Shown: positions 23,865 through 35,085 of the stretch, in pieces | Numbering within the stretch: position 1 is the stretch's first letter | Layout of the letters: every line of letters begins with the position of its first letter | Translations under genes and position numbers: made by a program | Assembly: GCF_932276165.1 (NCBI RefSeq) | Contig: NC_064004.1 | Coordinates: 4,784,001-4,848,000, forward strand | Length of the DNA stretch: 64,000 nt | From: Plutella xylostella | Taxonomy: Eukaryota > Arthropoda > Insecta > Lepidoptera > Plutellidae | Direction of reading: 5' to 3' | Notes under the pieces: model-generated | What the model was told of the DNA's origin: nothing | Databases searched by the model: none | Seen by the model: the letters and a program-made list of their open reading frames with translations, nothing else

Positions 23865-24081
23865 GTACGGTGGCCTGCGCCTAAAAGTATACAGGCGGAG
23901 TTTTTAAAATAGCGATCTCAAGCTCACATGCTGCTCAAGCACATCCACATAAAAACCACTGCTACACACATCACACACAACACGTCCCCGGATTTATAAC
24001 AGATGTAGCTGGTCCCTTCATCATCAGGGATCGCTATTTTAAAAACTCCGCCTGTATACTTTTAGGCGCAGGCCACCGTAC
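23865..24081. repeat. Perfect 53-bp inverted repeat
   Basis: Bases 23865-23917 and 24029-24081 are exact reverse complements (outer GTACGGTGGCCTGCGCC, inner AAAATAGCGATC) with a 111-bp spacer. No mismatch was found on reading both arms. It is probably a recently inserted fold-back element. Confidence 0.9.
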
Positions 24082-24261
24082 TCGTGTTTGACTGTCGTTA
24101 TTCGTGTAATATGAAGGTAAGACTGAGATTCGTTATTTTATTCGACGTTTAAATTTTTAGTAGATACGATGAAATCTTATTATGACATTATTAAAGACAC
24201 ACACCAACTCGTATTTCAAGAAGATGAAGTAGGTTTGGATATTACATTTTATTATGTTAGC

Positions 24262-24303
24262 CCACGTTGGGCGCCAAACATGAGGTATTGGCGCCCAACG
24301 TGG
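24262..24303. other. Inverted pair of tRNA-Lys 3'-end / primer-binding-site sequences
   Basis: CCACGTTGGGCGCCAA (24262-24277) is the 3' end of animal tRNA-Lys(CUU), and TTGGCGCCCAACGTGG (24288-24303) is its exact complement, with a 10-base loop between. It lies 0.66 kb upstream of the Not start. Confidence 0.6.
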
Positions 24304-24959
24304 TATTTTTCATCTTAGATAGCACAGCGCTTTTGGCGATTTTCCAAGAAAGCCTGACCCAAAACGGGTATAAAATATGACTGAAGTTTACTAGCATAAT
24401 TAGTTTTAATATTCCCTGCACCGGGCCTGTCTCAATCAGAGGTCTTGCGACCGCAAATCTCTGTTGAACCACACCCCTTAAATCTGACCACGCCTCTTTC
24501 CCCGCATGCGCAGGGCCAGCCAATCAGACGCCCCCATCATCCCCTGATAGAAGGGGGTACCTCGGGCAATCATGCACCCTCAATTGACCGCTTTATGCGA
24601 TGTCATTTTTTTCGCGCCAAAACCGATCGTTTGACGTCTAGCTCCGCCCTCGCTCCAATTTTAAATTCGCTTTTTAATCATAAAACCGCAGGGCAATCGT
24701 TCCCGGCCAGCCAGTTAGCGCGGTCGCTTCATTCGTGCCAATTTAAAGCTAAATTAACCACCTCATTTAGGGCTTAATAAGGCCTTCTAATTAACTAACT
24801 AAATCTTACGTCTTAATTAAAGTAACTAACAACTAAATGCACTAAAAATCCATTAATTTCTTTTAAATAATTTCGTAAACAGTGATATTTTCAAAAAATA
24901 TGCTGTATTTAAAAATCATGTTTTACGAAGTGAATTAAAAATAAAATAAAAACGCCACG
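24304..24959 (+). promoter_or_regulatory. Upstream region and 5' UTR of the Not gene
   Basis: The region is GC-richer than its surroundings from 24,420 to 24,770. It contains TTTTTTTCGCGCCAAAA at 24605-24621, an E2F/DREF-like box, and several TAAT-type homeodomain core sites (for example TTTTTAATCATAAAA). An AT-rich stretch then leads to the ATG. No clear TATA box is placed, and the transcription start is unknown. Confidence 0.4.
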
Positions 24960-27900
24960 ATGATGGAGCCAAGGCAACAGAACACCGCGCTATATCCTTC
25001 GAACCTGACCGACCTTCTGGCCGTCTCCTACCAGCAGAATGCCGACGGCGAAGACCGACATTCGGTCTACAACGGCGACTTCGCCGACAGATCCGCTTCG
25101 CCGACATCCACGCTCGACGACGGCGACAGCAGCCAATCAGCCTTCGGCGTGGACCTCACCGGAAAAGGGACGAATTTGGCGGGAAAATCGTTCACCATAG
25201 CCGCCATCTTAGGTTTAACGAACAGTGAGGACGATGTGATCAATTTAAGTGTGCAAGAACGGTTGCATCAGAACCAGAGACATTTGCAGAGCTATTTTTA
25301 CGCGAATCACGACATGCAGCGGTTGAATAACAACGGTTTTTGTCGCAGCGCGGTGGGTTTGCCGCCGGGGATACGACAAGGTAAGTGGAAGTGAATATCA
25401 AATGAAAACTAGCCATCATTAAGCCCTGTTGGATGTACCTAGTTAAGAATCAGCAATAATTACGTTGAGACACCACTGTATTGTTAAGGCACTCAAGTTA
25501 AGGCGCTCAAGTTATACGCGGGTGAATTTCCCGCGGCCAAAATTTGCGTGGCATCAATGAAATCGGTACTAAAAACAAAGTTCTAATTTTCTAATATTTT
25601 TTTCCAGTTATGTGGAATAGTAATCTATATGAAGCACTAAATATTTTATCAATAGGATTAATGGATACTTTACAAAAAAATATTAAACCTCCAAATCTTT
25701 CATTGCCGTGTTTGTCCCCAGGTCATCTCGTTTTGTATTATTCTTCATTGATGAAAAAATATTGAGTGTTTAGATTTAAACTTAGTTTCATTTGATACAT
25801 TAATAGTTAAAGTATTGTTACGAAATACATTTATTCAAATAAATAAAGAATATAACGAACGGTAAGTGAAAATTCATGTGTCCCAGAACTACATTTCATC
25901 GCCGTGTCCTAAATATGATCAGGGATATTGTTTTATCTATGAACTTGGGTCCCCCCCTCGGTGCGCTAATCATTTTTTACAAGTGTTGCCTAACTACTCG
26001 ACGCGGAAAGGGGTACACAGGTGCCCACGTTTTCGCGTTATAGTGAAAGTTTTATTTGTTTTTGGTCACTGGACATTTTTTCTTTCATTGCCGTGGATAG
26101 ATATAACTTCTATAAAATTAAGTTTGTCTTCTTGAGGAAGCATTCAAATGAAATCATTTTGAAAATATTCATCTTATAAAGTGTTTGTTTCTTCGAATAG
26201 TTAATACTTTTTTTGTTATTTATATTTAATAGCTTGATTTTCATCGCCATGGTTTCATTTCCGTGGTTTCCGTGGCCAAAATTTGCTATGGCAATGAAAA
26301 AAAAGTATATGCCCAAAGGTTCCATTCGAGAGAGCCAGGTGCAGGTAACACCCCTAGCTGATAATAGAATAGCATAGAATATACATCTCCGCAGGAACTC
26401 AGCTGGATGCTAAGTGGCCTAAATGCTGCTTGAAAACGTGTAGGCCTCGGTATGAACTTGGGCAAGACGAAAGTCATGTAGAATTTTCACATAAAACGGG
26501 AGCGGGTGATCGTTGGTGAGACAACTATATGTCTACCTCAAGCAGACTATTCGGCTAGGCAGAAGAAATTTCGACAAAGAGGCTGAAAAGCGCATCTAAC
26601 TGGGTTGGGCTGCATTCGGGAATCATCGTCACATATATGCTCCTCGGCCTTTCCTCAGAGCCTGAAGACAAAGGTCTTCAACCAGTGCACCCTGCCAGTG
26701 ATGACGTATGGTGCAGAGACGTAGACACTGACAGTGGGACTGGTCCACCGATTTAAAATCACTCAGCGTGCTATGGAGAGAGCTACGCTTGGGGTTTCTC
26801 CAAAGGATCGTATCAGAAAAGAGGTTATCCGTCACAGGACTAAGCTTACCGACATAGCTGTCAAAATGTGCAAACTTAGGTAGGTAGCCGGTAGTAGCTG
26901 GATTAGGAAGGCCGAGGACTGAGTGTTGTGGCGCTCCTTGGGAGAGACCTATGTCCAGCAGTGGATGATTATAGGTTGATGATGATAAACTGCATTTCAT
27001 ATTATATATTATATCAATTAAAATATACTTTCATTTAGCATAGAGCTCATAAAATATTATATCATAGCACGTAATCTGTGTAAAATTACACAACATCAAA
27101 ACCCCTAGCACCAAAACCTTAAGATAGGTGCGATGACGAGGAAAGCGAGGAGGAGCGGTTAAGTGCACATGCTGCGCCCCACTTCGCTGTTGACAAACAT
27201 GTGCACCTAACTGCACCTATCTTTAGGTTTTGGTGCTTTTGGTGGTTTGTTCGGTGATTTGTAATTCAGCACAGATCATGTCATATCATAATATATTTTA
27301 TGTACTTTACATAAAATTAACAGTTCGTATGCTGTATAATATTATCATCATCATCATCTCAGCCATAGGACGTCCACTGCTGAACATAGGCCATGATTTC
27401 CACCTTGTACGATCGGAGGCAGCTCGCATCTAGTGCTTCCCTTGACTTGACTATATCGTCCGTCCACCTCGCGGGGGGCCGCCCAACGCTGCGCTTGCCG
27501 GTACGTGGTCTCCACTCGAGGACTCTTCTGCTCCACCGACCATCAGTCCTTCGAGCAATGTGTCCGGCCCACTGCCATTTCAGCTTACTGACTCGATAGG
27601 CCATGTCGGCTACTTTGGTTCTTCTACGGATCTCTTCATTTCTGATTCGATCACGTAGAGATACGCCGAGCATAGCCCTTTCCATAGCTCGCTGGGTGAC
27701 TCCAAGCCTATTTAAGAGGCCTAAAGACCACGTCTCGGCACCGTAGGTCATCACTGGCAACATGTATAATATTATACTTTATGAAAATATAGATGTTATA
27801 ATAGGTAAGGTTAATTATATTTGTTGTGAACGATATTAATGTGAAATTAAACATTTCGTTTTTATAAGTCGCAATACGTACCCCATAATACTACTTAAAG

Positions 27901-30900
27901 AATTCCATAATATCTTTTGTTTTCTCACGATACCCATTTTCTATCTATCTATTTCCTATCAAATTGGTTGTCTGGAAGAGATTACTTTTAGTAATAAGGC
28001 CGCCGATTGTGCTATTTATTTTCTTTTCATGTTTGTAATACTGTTACTGTTTGTGTGAAATAAAGAGTATTTTATCTTTATCTTTATCTCACTACATTCT
28101 TTATTATTTTATACATACTGTCGTTCTTTCTTTCGTTCCAATATCTATCCAAATATTTTTACCATACATAATCTGTCTAAGTTTGCGTTTCCCTCACAGA
28201 TTTTTTTAAAGATTGATTCTTTTATATCCATAGCACAGTTCTTTCATTACCGTGGACGTTAGTTTCATTGCCGTGGATGTTTTTTTCATTGCCGTGGACG
28301 CTTATTTCATTGCCGTGAACGCATGTTTCATCGCCGTGGCACGAAATTTTTGATCATCTGTATCTCGTTAAGTTTTTAACTTATCTGCTAGGCATTAAGT
28401 AAGAACACTAACATTAACAAAAACTTTAATAAAAGCGCTTTTTCAATATAAAAAACCTAAAGATAAAAAAGTCCACGGAAATGAAGATTTTTTAGGACTT
28501 GTTGAAATCCACCCACGCAGAAGAACTAGCGCCGCCAGTCGATAAAAAATTAGTCCTTCCGTTTGAAAGCGGTTTTTCCAAAAACTGCCAAGGCCCTCCC
28601 CCTCGTCATGCTAAATCAATTTTTTAGAACCTACCTCCCAATCCCTGGTGCCTGGAATCTAGAAGTTAATCTAAAAATCACTAATGACGGTGAATAATTT
28701 CTGGCGGTATTTTCTGCAACTTCTACATTCCGGGCAAGCACCAGGGATTAGGAGGTAGGTTCTAAAAAATGTAATTAGCATGACGAGATGACCTTGGCAG
28801 TTTTTGTTAAAATGCTTACAAGCGGAAGTTCTGATTTTTTATCGACTCGCCGTGCTAGTCCTGCGATTTTCGCTAAAAAAATATTTTTTTATCAAAAACC
28901 TTATCAAAATCCATTATTTGGCGCCCAACGTGGAACGGGGTCCATGTCCCATAATAATGAAAAGACGGAGGGTTGTGTAATTTTTGAATAGGCTCTCTAC
29001 TAGTTTGTATTTTTTTGTAATTTATGTTTTCTTTATGTTGATATCTCCAAAGATTATTAACTGATAAATAAACGGTATTAACTTTGTATGAATGTAAGGA
29101 TATAAGTAAGTTAAAAATTGCCAACGGGATGTTATTATTAGACTGAAACTGGAAACAAGCTTTATCAGCGCCTACTTTATGCAATATGCATAATTTTCAT
29201 TTCGGATAGTTTAGCCATATCCTAACGTTCAGGCGCTAGCATATTCAAATAATGACTTTCACCAACATCTTCAACATTATTCACATTCACACGCTCGGTC
29301 ACTCCGATGCTACAAACGTATTTAAATATCTAGGTTTTAGGTCTAGTTCTGAATGACGTAACGCACATTGGCCTCGATACATAGGTAATAATTAGGTAAC
29401 CTTTGAAGTCTTTACTAGTTAGTGTCCATTTCGTGGAGATTTGTCATTTGTTTAAAATTATTGGTAAAAAGGCGATACGGTAGAATAGAACAGCTCCGCG
29501 TCGCTGTACGCGCTCTAGGGTTTCACACATTTAATTTTTATCATCCGTCGCGAACGTCCGCGCTATATATTTTGGTACAGAAATTCAATAAAATATGTTT
29601 TTACATTACTTACCCAAATTATAACTATAAACGATCCCACACATAAACACGATACGACATCACGTCGTAAAAACGTCTCCTTCCCACTCGCAGGTATTTA
29701 ACGAAAGAGAGCGCGAGAGTCGTAACAAGTTTCATAACTAGTCCCTTATGTAGGACATGTAAGGATGTGGATGAGACAGTTGAACACAGTCTTCTAGCAT
29801 GTCCATCTACTACAGAAACGAAATTACGTATTCTTGGGCCTACAGAGCGCCTATCTCAGCTTTTGCAACACAATTTACACGGGAGCTAGGCTGGATACAA
29901 AGATTCCACTCAAGAGAGCCACTTAAAGGAGCTTCACGCACAGAATATGTTAGAATATTCGTGGCACGACGCGTCGGCGTCGTATCGTATTTATGTGTTA
30001 CACCCCTATATGACACCATCTTAAAAAACTATTTGACTCCCAACAGACAGTCCGCGGCCGGAGCGGCCTCCCACGGGACAGCTGAAGCCTCGGACACACT
30101 CCATCACCTGCTCAAGTAGGTAAGTAATCGATCTGGAAAACACACTTTTGCTGTTGGACCTTTGAGTAGTATCAGTAATCCTAAACAATTGAAATCTACA
30201 GCCCTCGAAGAAAAAACAGTAATAACACGAACATAAGTCATCATCATCAGCCTATAGCAGTCCACGTAAGTAATGGATGCTTCTGTAAAACATAGCCTGG
30301 CACATTTGCTGTTGGAAATTTGAACTTGAAATATCACGGACGGCATCAGAATATGTAATCATAAACAGTTGAAATCTACAGCCCCCGAAGAGTACACGAA
30401 CATAAATCATTATCATCATCATCAGGCTCACTGCTGGTCGTAGGCCTCTACCAAATCACGCCAATGGATGCGGTCTATAGTTTTCCGCATCCAATCATTA
30501 CAAGCCGGCAGCCTCCTTTCGCAAGTCATCACCCCAACACGTTTAACCCTACCGTCGGTACTTCGGCAGATGTGACCAGTCCACTGCCACTTAAGCTTCC
30601 AACTTTGTGAGCTATTGTCGCTGTCTTTAGTGCTTTGTCTGGAACATAAATTCTACTCGTGCTAATTAACTGAGCACCTGAGGTCATATTAACTAGCTTT
30701 GGCGTACCCGGCGTGACCCCCGGTTCTTGCCTCCGATACTAGAATTTGCCATTTTCCTCGGTCCTGTCATAGACTAATACACTTAAGGGTGTCTTGCATA
30801 ACAAAGTTAAACAAAATTAAATCTATGACCTCTTGCTCTGACATTATACTGTCAGAGCAAGAGACAAACTATTTAATTTTATTTAACTTTGTTGTGCAAG

Positions 30901-32005
30901 ACGCCCTTAGGGTGTGTTGCACCATTTAACTTTAACTATCACAAACGTCAAATCCCTTGAAGATTGATCTCTCTCGCCAAGGGATTTGACGTTTGTAATA
31001 GTTAAAGTTAAATGGTGCAACCCACCCTTAGTCTATGGTCCTGTGATGTGTCCTGCCAGTCGGCTAGCACCACGTCACGCCATCGTTACCTGGGACGCCC
31101 GACTGGGCGTGTACCCGACGGCTGACTGCTGGTCAGGTCCCAAGTTTATTCGCACGAGTAGTAGCTACCTTAAGTATTCAAGCCCTCCATCTCTGACCAC
31201 ACTCCTCATTCCAGCTCAGGCCGCAGCAAGCGTATCCGCACGATCTTCACCCCAGAACAGCTGGAGCGGCTGGAGGCGGAGTTCGAGCGGCAGCAGTACA
31301 TGGTGGGCCCCGAGCGCCTGTACCTCGCGCACGCGCTTCAGCTCACCGAGGCGCAGGTAGGGGTCGACGAGGGTTAGCATTTAAGAGGTGACAAAAGTTC
31401 TCCGTCGCGCTCGCTCTTGAGGCTATGCGATGCAAAACTTTTATCACGTCTTAAATGCGCCCCGTGCTAATACTTAGGAGGGATAGACTTACGAGAAACG
31501 AAAGAACGGCAGCTGTCATATAATCGGCATGTTTAATACAGCGAGATAGAGTGGTGGCTCGCGCAGTAGTGCTCCGAGAGTTCGCTTTTCGTCATATAGA
31601 GTGATCCACCTGGTTGTCCTGGTTGCGGTACGAACTAGCGAGAGGTAATGTTTCACCTGTTCTTTATATGTAATATATGCGTTGGCGCATGGGCTGGCCG
31701 GCAGACGTAGGGGTGCGCGAAAGGTAAGATACTGATGAATTCGTTAGACGCCATGGTCATCCATATTTCTTCAGCCTGATCACCCGTTCAAAAGCCATGC
31801 ACTCATTATTATATCAAAGGCTTCACGCAGTTCAAATCGGCTTATACTTACTTACCTCTTTCCTCACAAATATATATCTTTCCAGGTGAAAGTCTGGTTC
31901 CAGAACCGGCGTATAAAATGGCGGAAGCACCACCTGGAGGTCACGCAGCAGCGACTCGCTGTGCTGCACCGACACAGGCCAGAAGAAAGAGATGAAGATG
32001 TCTAG
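24960..32005 (+). CDS. Not: Not-family homeobox transcription factor
   Basis: Three exons: 24960-25380, 31220-31356 and 31886-32005 (stop TAG). Splice phases are 1 and 0, giving 225 residues. The start is one of two adjacent ATGs; the first is used here. Residues about 77-85 contain FTIAAILGL, an eh1 motif that binds Groucho-type corepressors in related factors. The homeodomain is residues 143-202, starting SKRIRTIFTPEQLERLEAEF and containing the recognition helix VKVWFQNRRIKWRKH, with Gln50, Asn51 and Trp48 present. The combination RTIFTPEQLE, YMVGPERLYLA and NRRIKWRKH is characteristic of the Not group (vertebrate NOTO/Xnot, fly CG18599) rather than Emx, whose helix reads NRRTKYKR. A short basic tail follows. 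The intron inside the homeodomain lies after residue 45 of the domain (LTEAQ|VKVW). Inferred role: nuclear DNA-binding developmental regulator, probably a repressor. Confidence 0.93.
26490..26975 (+). mobile_element. LINE ORF2 C-terminal relic
   Basis: The plus strand reads LPVMTYGAET, stop, then TQRAMERATLGVSPKDRIRK and onward, the same protein as the better copy at 27345-27765. Several stops show decay. It ends in GATGATGAT. Confidence 0.75.
27060..27245. repeat. Fold-back MITE, AGCACCAAAACC(T) ends
   Basis: CCTAGCACCAAAACCTTAAGATAGGTGC pairs with GCACCTATCTTTAGGTTTTGGTGC. The inner arms are GTGCACATG and CATGTGCAC. A related fragment (AGGTGCGATGACGAG) is at 55585-55640. Confidence 0.8.
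27345..27768 (-). mobile_element. LINE reverse-transcriptase C-terminus
   Basis: An open frame of 134 codons (27359-27763, minus) reads LPVMTYGAETWSLGLLNRLG, then TQRAMERAMLGVSLRDRIRN, KLKWQWAGHIARRTDGRWSR and RPPARWTDDIV. This is the conserved end of lepidopteran endonuclease/reverse-transcriptase proteins of non-LTR elements. The element is 5'-truncated, and its 3' end is the ATGATGATGATAAT run at 27343-27357. It lies in Not intron 1, opposite to the gene. Confidence 0.88.
27985..28092 (+). mobile_element. LINE 3' tail
   Basis: TAATAAGGCCGCC ... GTGTGAAATAAAGAGTATTT followed by (TCTTTA)n; the same tail type as 11,079-11,190. Confidence 0.6.
28533..28855. repeat. Fold-back element with arms of about 105-130 bp
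   Basis: AGTCGATAAAAAAT ... AACTGCCAAGG ... GTCATGCTAA ... TTCTAAAAAAT/ATTTTTTAGAACCTACCTCC ... CCCTGGTGC is mirrored to CGACT at the right end. A fragment of the family (TAGGAGGTAGGTTCTAAAA) lies near 62,650. Confidence 0.8.
28918..28937 (+). other. Primer-binding-site-like sequence (tRNA-Lys)
   Basis: TTTGGCGCCCAACGTGGAAC, identical over 19 bases to the motif at 18079. No retroviral-type frames lie nearby. Confidence 0.5.
29690..29990 (+). mobile_element. Non-LTR relic with CCHC-like motif
   Basis: The plus strand encodes SPLCRTCKDVDETVEHSLLA and CPS, a Cys-x2-Cys...His...Cys pattern typical of the C-terminus of R1- or jockey-like LINE proteins. A stop or frameshift follows. Confidence 0.6.
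30405..30700 (-). mobile_element. LINE ORF2 C-terminal relic
   Basis: The minus strand reads KLKWQWTGHICRSTDGRVKR and, further on, WRDLVEAYDQQ, with frame breaks. The ATCATCATCATC run at its low-coordinate end is the 3' terminus. Confidence 0.7.
30775..30907. repeat. Palindromic MITE, AAGGGTGTCTTGCA ends
   Basis: CTTAAGGGTGTCTTGCATAA pairs with TTGTGCAAGACGCCCTTAG. The inner boxes are TCTTGCTCTGACA and TGTCAGAGCAAGA. Confidence 0.85.
30908..31030. repeat. Palindromic MITE, GGGTG(T)GTTGCACCATTTAAC ends
   Basis: GTTGCACCATTTAACTTTAA pairs with TTAAAGTTAAATGGTGCAAC, and CAAACGTCAAATCCCTT pairs inside. It directly abuts the previous MITE, 190 bp before exon 2 of Not. Confidence 0.87.
31374..31482. 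repeat. AGCACGGGGCGC-family MITE next to the Not exon 2 donor
   Basis: The right end GCGCCCCGTGCTAATACTT is family-typical and the left end is eroded. It begins about 18 bp after the GTAGGG donor of exon 2. Confidence 0.72.
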
Positions 32006-32066
32006 TAACCGGGACGAATACGTCTAGTAACCGGGACAAAAACGTCTAAAAACCGGGACGAAGACG
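32000..32066 (+). repeat. 22-bp tandem repeat across the Not stop codon
   Basis: Three units of GTCTAGTAACCGGGACGAATAC type start inside the last codon (GTC TAG) and run into the 3' UTR. Further downstream, a CTTTGCCCGGGAA-like box recurs near 32,085, 32,131, 32,298, 32,354 and 32,551. Confidence 0.8.
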
Positions 32067-32454
32067 TCTGATATACTGTGAGAACTTTGCCCGGGAAGTA
32101 ATTCACAAGGGGTCTAATAGATCTGCAGTGTGAACTCTGCCAAGGGAATTATGCAGAAGGGTGAAGTTAAAGTGACGATATGTGAAGAAGGTTTTGTTGG
32201 TTAAAAAAATGCCAAGGTCCGTTGGAAAAAGCCGATTATAGCCCGGAAAAGAAAGAAGATTTGGTTTGACTGTGAAGTTGGGTAATGTTATGCGAACTTT
32301 GCCAGGGAAAAATCCATAATGATTGGGGTCTAATATTCCTATAGTGTGAAGTCTGCCCGGGAAATATTACGGTGAAGTGAAAGTGATGATAAGTGAAGCC
32401 GAGTTTTGGTCGTTTCAAAATAATATAAACAATAATTTGTAATATTTTTTGTAC

Positions 32455-32460
32455 AATAAA
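32455..32460 (+). terminator. Candidate polyadenylation signal of Not
   Basis: AATAAA 450 bp after the TAG, in a T-rich context. Another lies near 33,395. Confidence 0.45.
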
Positions 32461-34873
32461 GGACGGAGAAGATTTGACTGTGCTTCGACTGTTAAGTGTC
32501 GATGTTTGGTCGTCTTTCCACACAAGAAGACGTAAATTTTGCTATGCGAACTTTGCCCGGGAAATGGACACAGAAAGGGGGATGAAGTGAAAGTGATCGG
32601 ATGTTACTAGGTATGTTCATTTCAGGTGTCTGGTGTAGGTTAACGTACCTGTAGTACTTACATGTTGTCAAAGAATGAAAGGGAAAGATGTTCTAATAGT
32701 GATTTGGTGTTGAGAAGTGGTGTAGGATCGGTAAAGACTTTATCCGGGACAATGTTAACGGTTTGACCATATTATAATAGTACATATCTCTATGTAATTG
32801 TGTATATGTCGCAGGCATCTGGTTGAATCTCCTTTTTGACTGAATCGCTAGCACGTTCATTGAATGGCGCTATTCAATTGTATGACTAAAGGACAACTAT
32901 ACATATCTGAGTACTTACTTAATGTACTTATATCTATTTATTAATTTAAGTGAATCACCTAATTTCTTACAACTTATTGTAAGGATAAACTTACATCGAC
33001 TTAGCAATCACCCTGTACTTATAGGTACTAAATGAATGTACCTAACCCTCGTATTTCGTGTATGAAAAATGTAGGTAAGTTGTAAATATTTCAGATGCTT
33101 AAATCAAGATTGGTAGGTAATACCAATAAAATTGTAAAATACCCAATAACTATGACTGCACGATTTATGAAGATTTTGAAAGGACAGTAAAATAAAAATA
33201 CCTAAGTTATAATTTGAAACAATCTTTACATTTGCTGTAAAATCTAGTCTCATGTAAGTATTATGTATGAGGTATGAGTAATTGTATCTGACTTAGTACC
33301 TAAGTATTTTCTATGAAGTAATGTAGCTATTCTAGTCATTATTGTATAAAACTTACAATTATTGGAAACAATGGCAATGAGACTTGCTGTGTAATAAATA
33401 TAGAAATTATCTACTTAAATACAAAAAATTGTTTTTATTACTAACTTAATGCTCTACAACTAAGTACAAGGTACCTACGAGAAATAACCTTAGGCATTAA
33501 TTACTTACAATGGTAATGAGACCTAATTACCTACCGAATTGCGAAATTAATCATATCGAATGGGCATTTATGGTAGGCATTGACATATATATTACTAGCG
33601 TAAGGACAGGGCCTCCCACTCAAAAAAATGGCACCCGCGCGTTGGCCCTAAAATCGTAATTTTAGGGCCAACGCTCCTCAGTCGACAGTTGTCTGTGGCC
33701 GAGAGATGGTCTTGTGAATCTTGTGATAAATATGTAGTTGTGTTGTGAAAGGCTGCAAAAACCATTATACGAAGGTCAAAAAGAAACATCGAATATCGTA
33801 TCATCGGTAATTACCATTAAATTAAGTAATAAACACATTATAAAGTGATAATTATTTTACTACCAAAGTCTACAATGGCCGCGCGCTGTAACCTTGTGCG
33901 GACGTCATTTTTTGTTGACTATCCTCCGAGAACATTTTCTTGTTGCACACACTTACGTTTTGGAGCGTGATTTTTAGTCCATTTGTACGGGACGCTCTAC
34001 AGGTCTACAGCCCAAAACAGCTTTAATTTTAGTAGTCGGATTTGTCTTAAATTATTGATATGGCGCCTGCAAATAATAAAACAATGTCCGGGATGGTAAA
34101 TTATTAACGCATGTACAAGGTTACGTCGTCGAGATAGTTGCTAGGCACTGACATAGTTCAAACAAATTATGACAGATAACAGTTATTTTGCTTGTATGAA
34201 GAAGGTTTGAGTAAAAATGTTCTGAAGGGCCTATCCTTCCTTTTGAAATCATTGATGGTAGGTATACCTACTTAGTAAGAATAAGAATATTTCGTTAAGG
34301 TAATTAATTACCTACTTACATCCTTCCTATATGTACGGCGACAATTATTTATTTACATTTTTAAATAAGTAACTAATTATTACCTACACTTGCCTGTAAC
34401 CTGAGGTTGACAACTTGCCAGCCTTCGTGCATTTCCTGTTTTATATTGTGCAATATTTTTTTTTTTCTTTTTTTATGTTTTAACTATCTATATAGGCAGT
34501 ATTTCCTTCTTTCTTTATGGGGTAGGTACATTACAAAAATTATCCGACCCCTTTTTTGGATCAGTGTACCTAACAAACATCAAAAAATATAAACAGATCA
34601 AGCAACTAACAGTAAAATTCGTCTTATATGCTTATGGCATAGCTTATAGGCAATGACCAGTGTTAGCTAACGCCAGAGCCACATTTAAACCTCCTAGCCT
34701 AGTTACCCGATAAAGCCAAGTAGTTATACACAATCGCTAGAGGTGCCCAGTGCTTAGATTAACAATATAGAGATATACACCAGATAGAGAGATACACATG
34801 CAAAACAAAGCGAAAAAGTGTGGGCATTTTGTTAACTGTTAAACCGTTTTAAGTTCAACCTAATAACAACCAA
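32461..34873. other. AT-rich intergenic sequence
   Basis: Mostly TAGGTACCTA/ACTTAAGTA simple sequence with no convincing gene. It includes a perfect 16-bp-arm palindrome at 33639-33674 (GCGTTGGCCCTAAAAT, 4-base loop) and one arm of a TGTCGCAGGCA repeat at 32807-32898. Confidence 0.5.
32803..32898 (+). repeat. Single arm of the TATATGTCGCAGGCA repeat
   Basis: About 90 bp related to the inverted arms at 62957-63038 and 63517-63598, sharing ATGGCGCTATTCA and GTATGACTAAAGGACAAC. Confidence 0.75.
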
Positions 34874-35085
34874 AGCGGAGGTAGCTCAGTCAGAAAGCAT
34901 CGTGAGGAAACCTGCATATCTAGATTTAGCACATCTAGATATGAGAACCCACCAACCCGCAGTGGACCAGCGTGGTGGGAAATGGTCCAAGCTTAGGAAG
35001 GCTGTTTTGACCTTGGGGATATGCACAAAGGTTCCACTCAGACCCACCACACAGAGAATAGATTAGAATAGAACAACCAATGAAT
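34874..35085 (+). mobile_element. SINE-like repeat with tRNA-like start (second family)
   Basis: It starts AGCGGAGGTAGCTCAGTCAG, box A-like, passes through AATGGTCCAAGCTTAGGAAGG and ends in a TAGATTAGAATAGAA tail. A minus-strand copy lies at 50340-50527. Confidence 0.6.

Larger units (their letters stand above)
25500..28520. repeat. Dispersed TTTCATTGCCGTGGAC motif cluster with a 21-bp minisatellite
   Basis: A five-unit tandem array with a 21-bp period lies at about 28246-28350 (units start TTTCATTGCCGTGGAC). Single or inverted copies of the same motif recur near 25,545, 25,700, 25,895, 26,088, 26,245-26,300 and 28,470. They lie within intron 1 of Not and are interrupted by LINE relics, a fold-back element and AT-rich sequence. 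Confidence 0.75.

Noticed and set aside
27359..27763. 134-codon open frame as a host gene
   Set aside because: The sequence is the conserved C-terminus of a LINE reverse-transcriptase protein, and broken copies occur nearby.
29799..30119. 106-codon open frame
   Set aside because: It begins within a LINE relic whose CCHC-like motif is in another frame, with no matching splice signals.
30986..31360. 124-codon open frame over homeobox exon 2
   Set aside because: It is a shifted frame; the homeodomain is read one frame over and joins its partner exons with correct phases.
24960..32005. Assignment of the homeobox gene to Emx/empty spiracles
   Set aside because: Helix 3 reads NRRIKWRKH rather than NRRTKYKR, and the N-terminal arm RTIFTPEQLE fits the Not group better.
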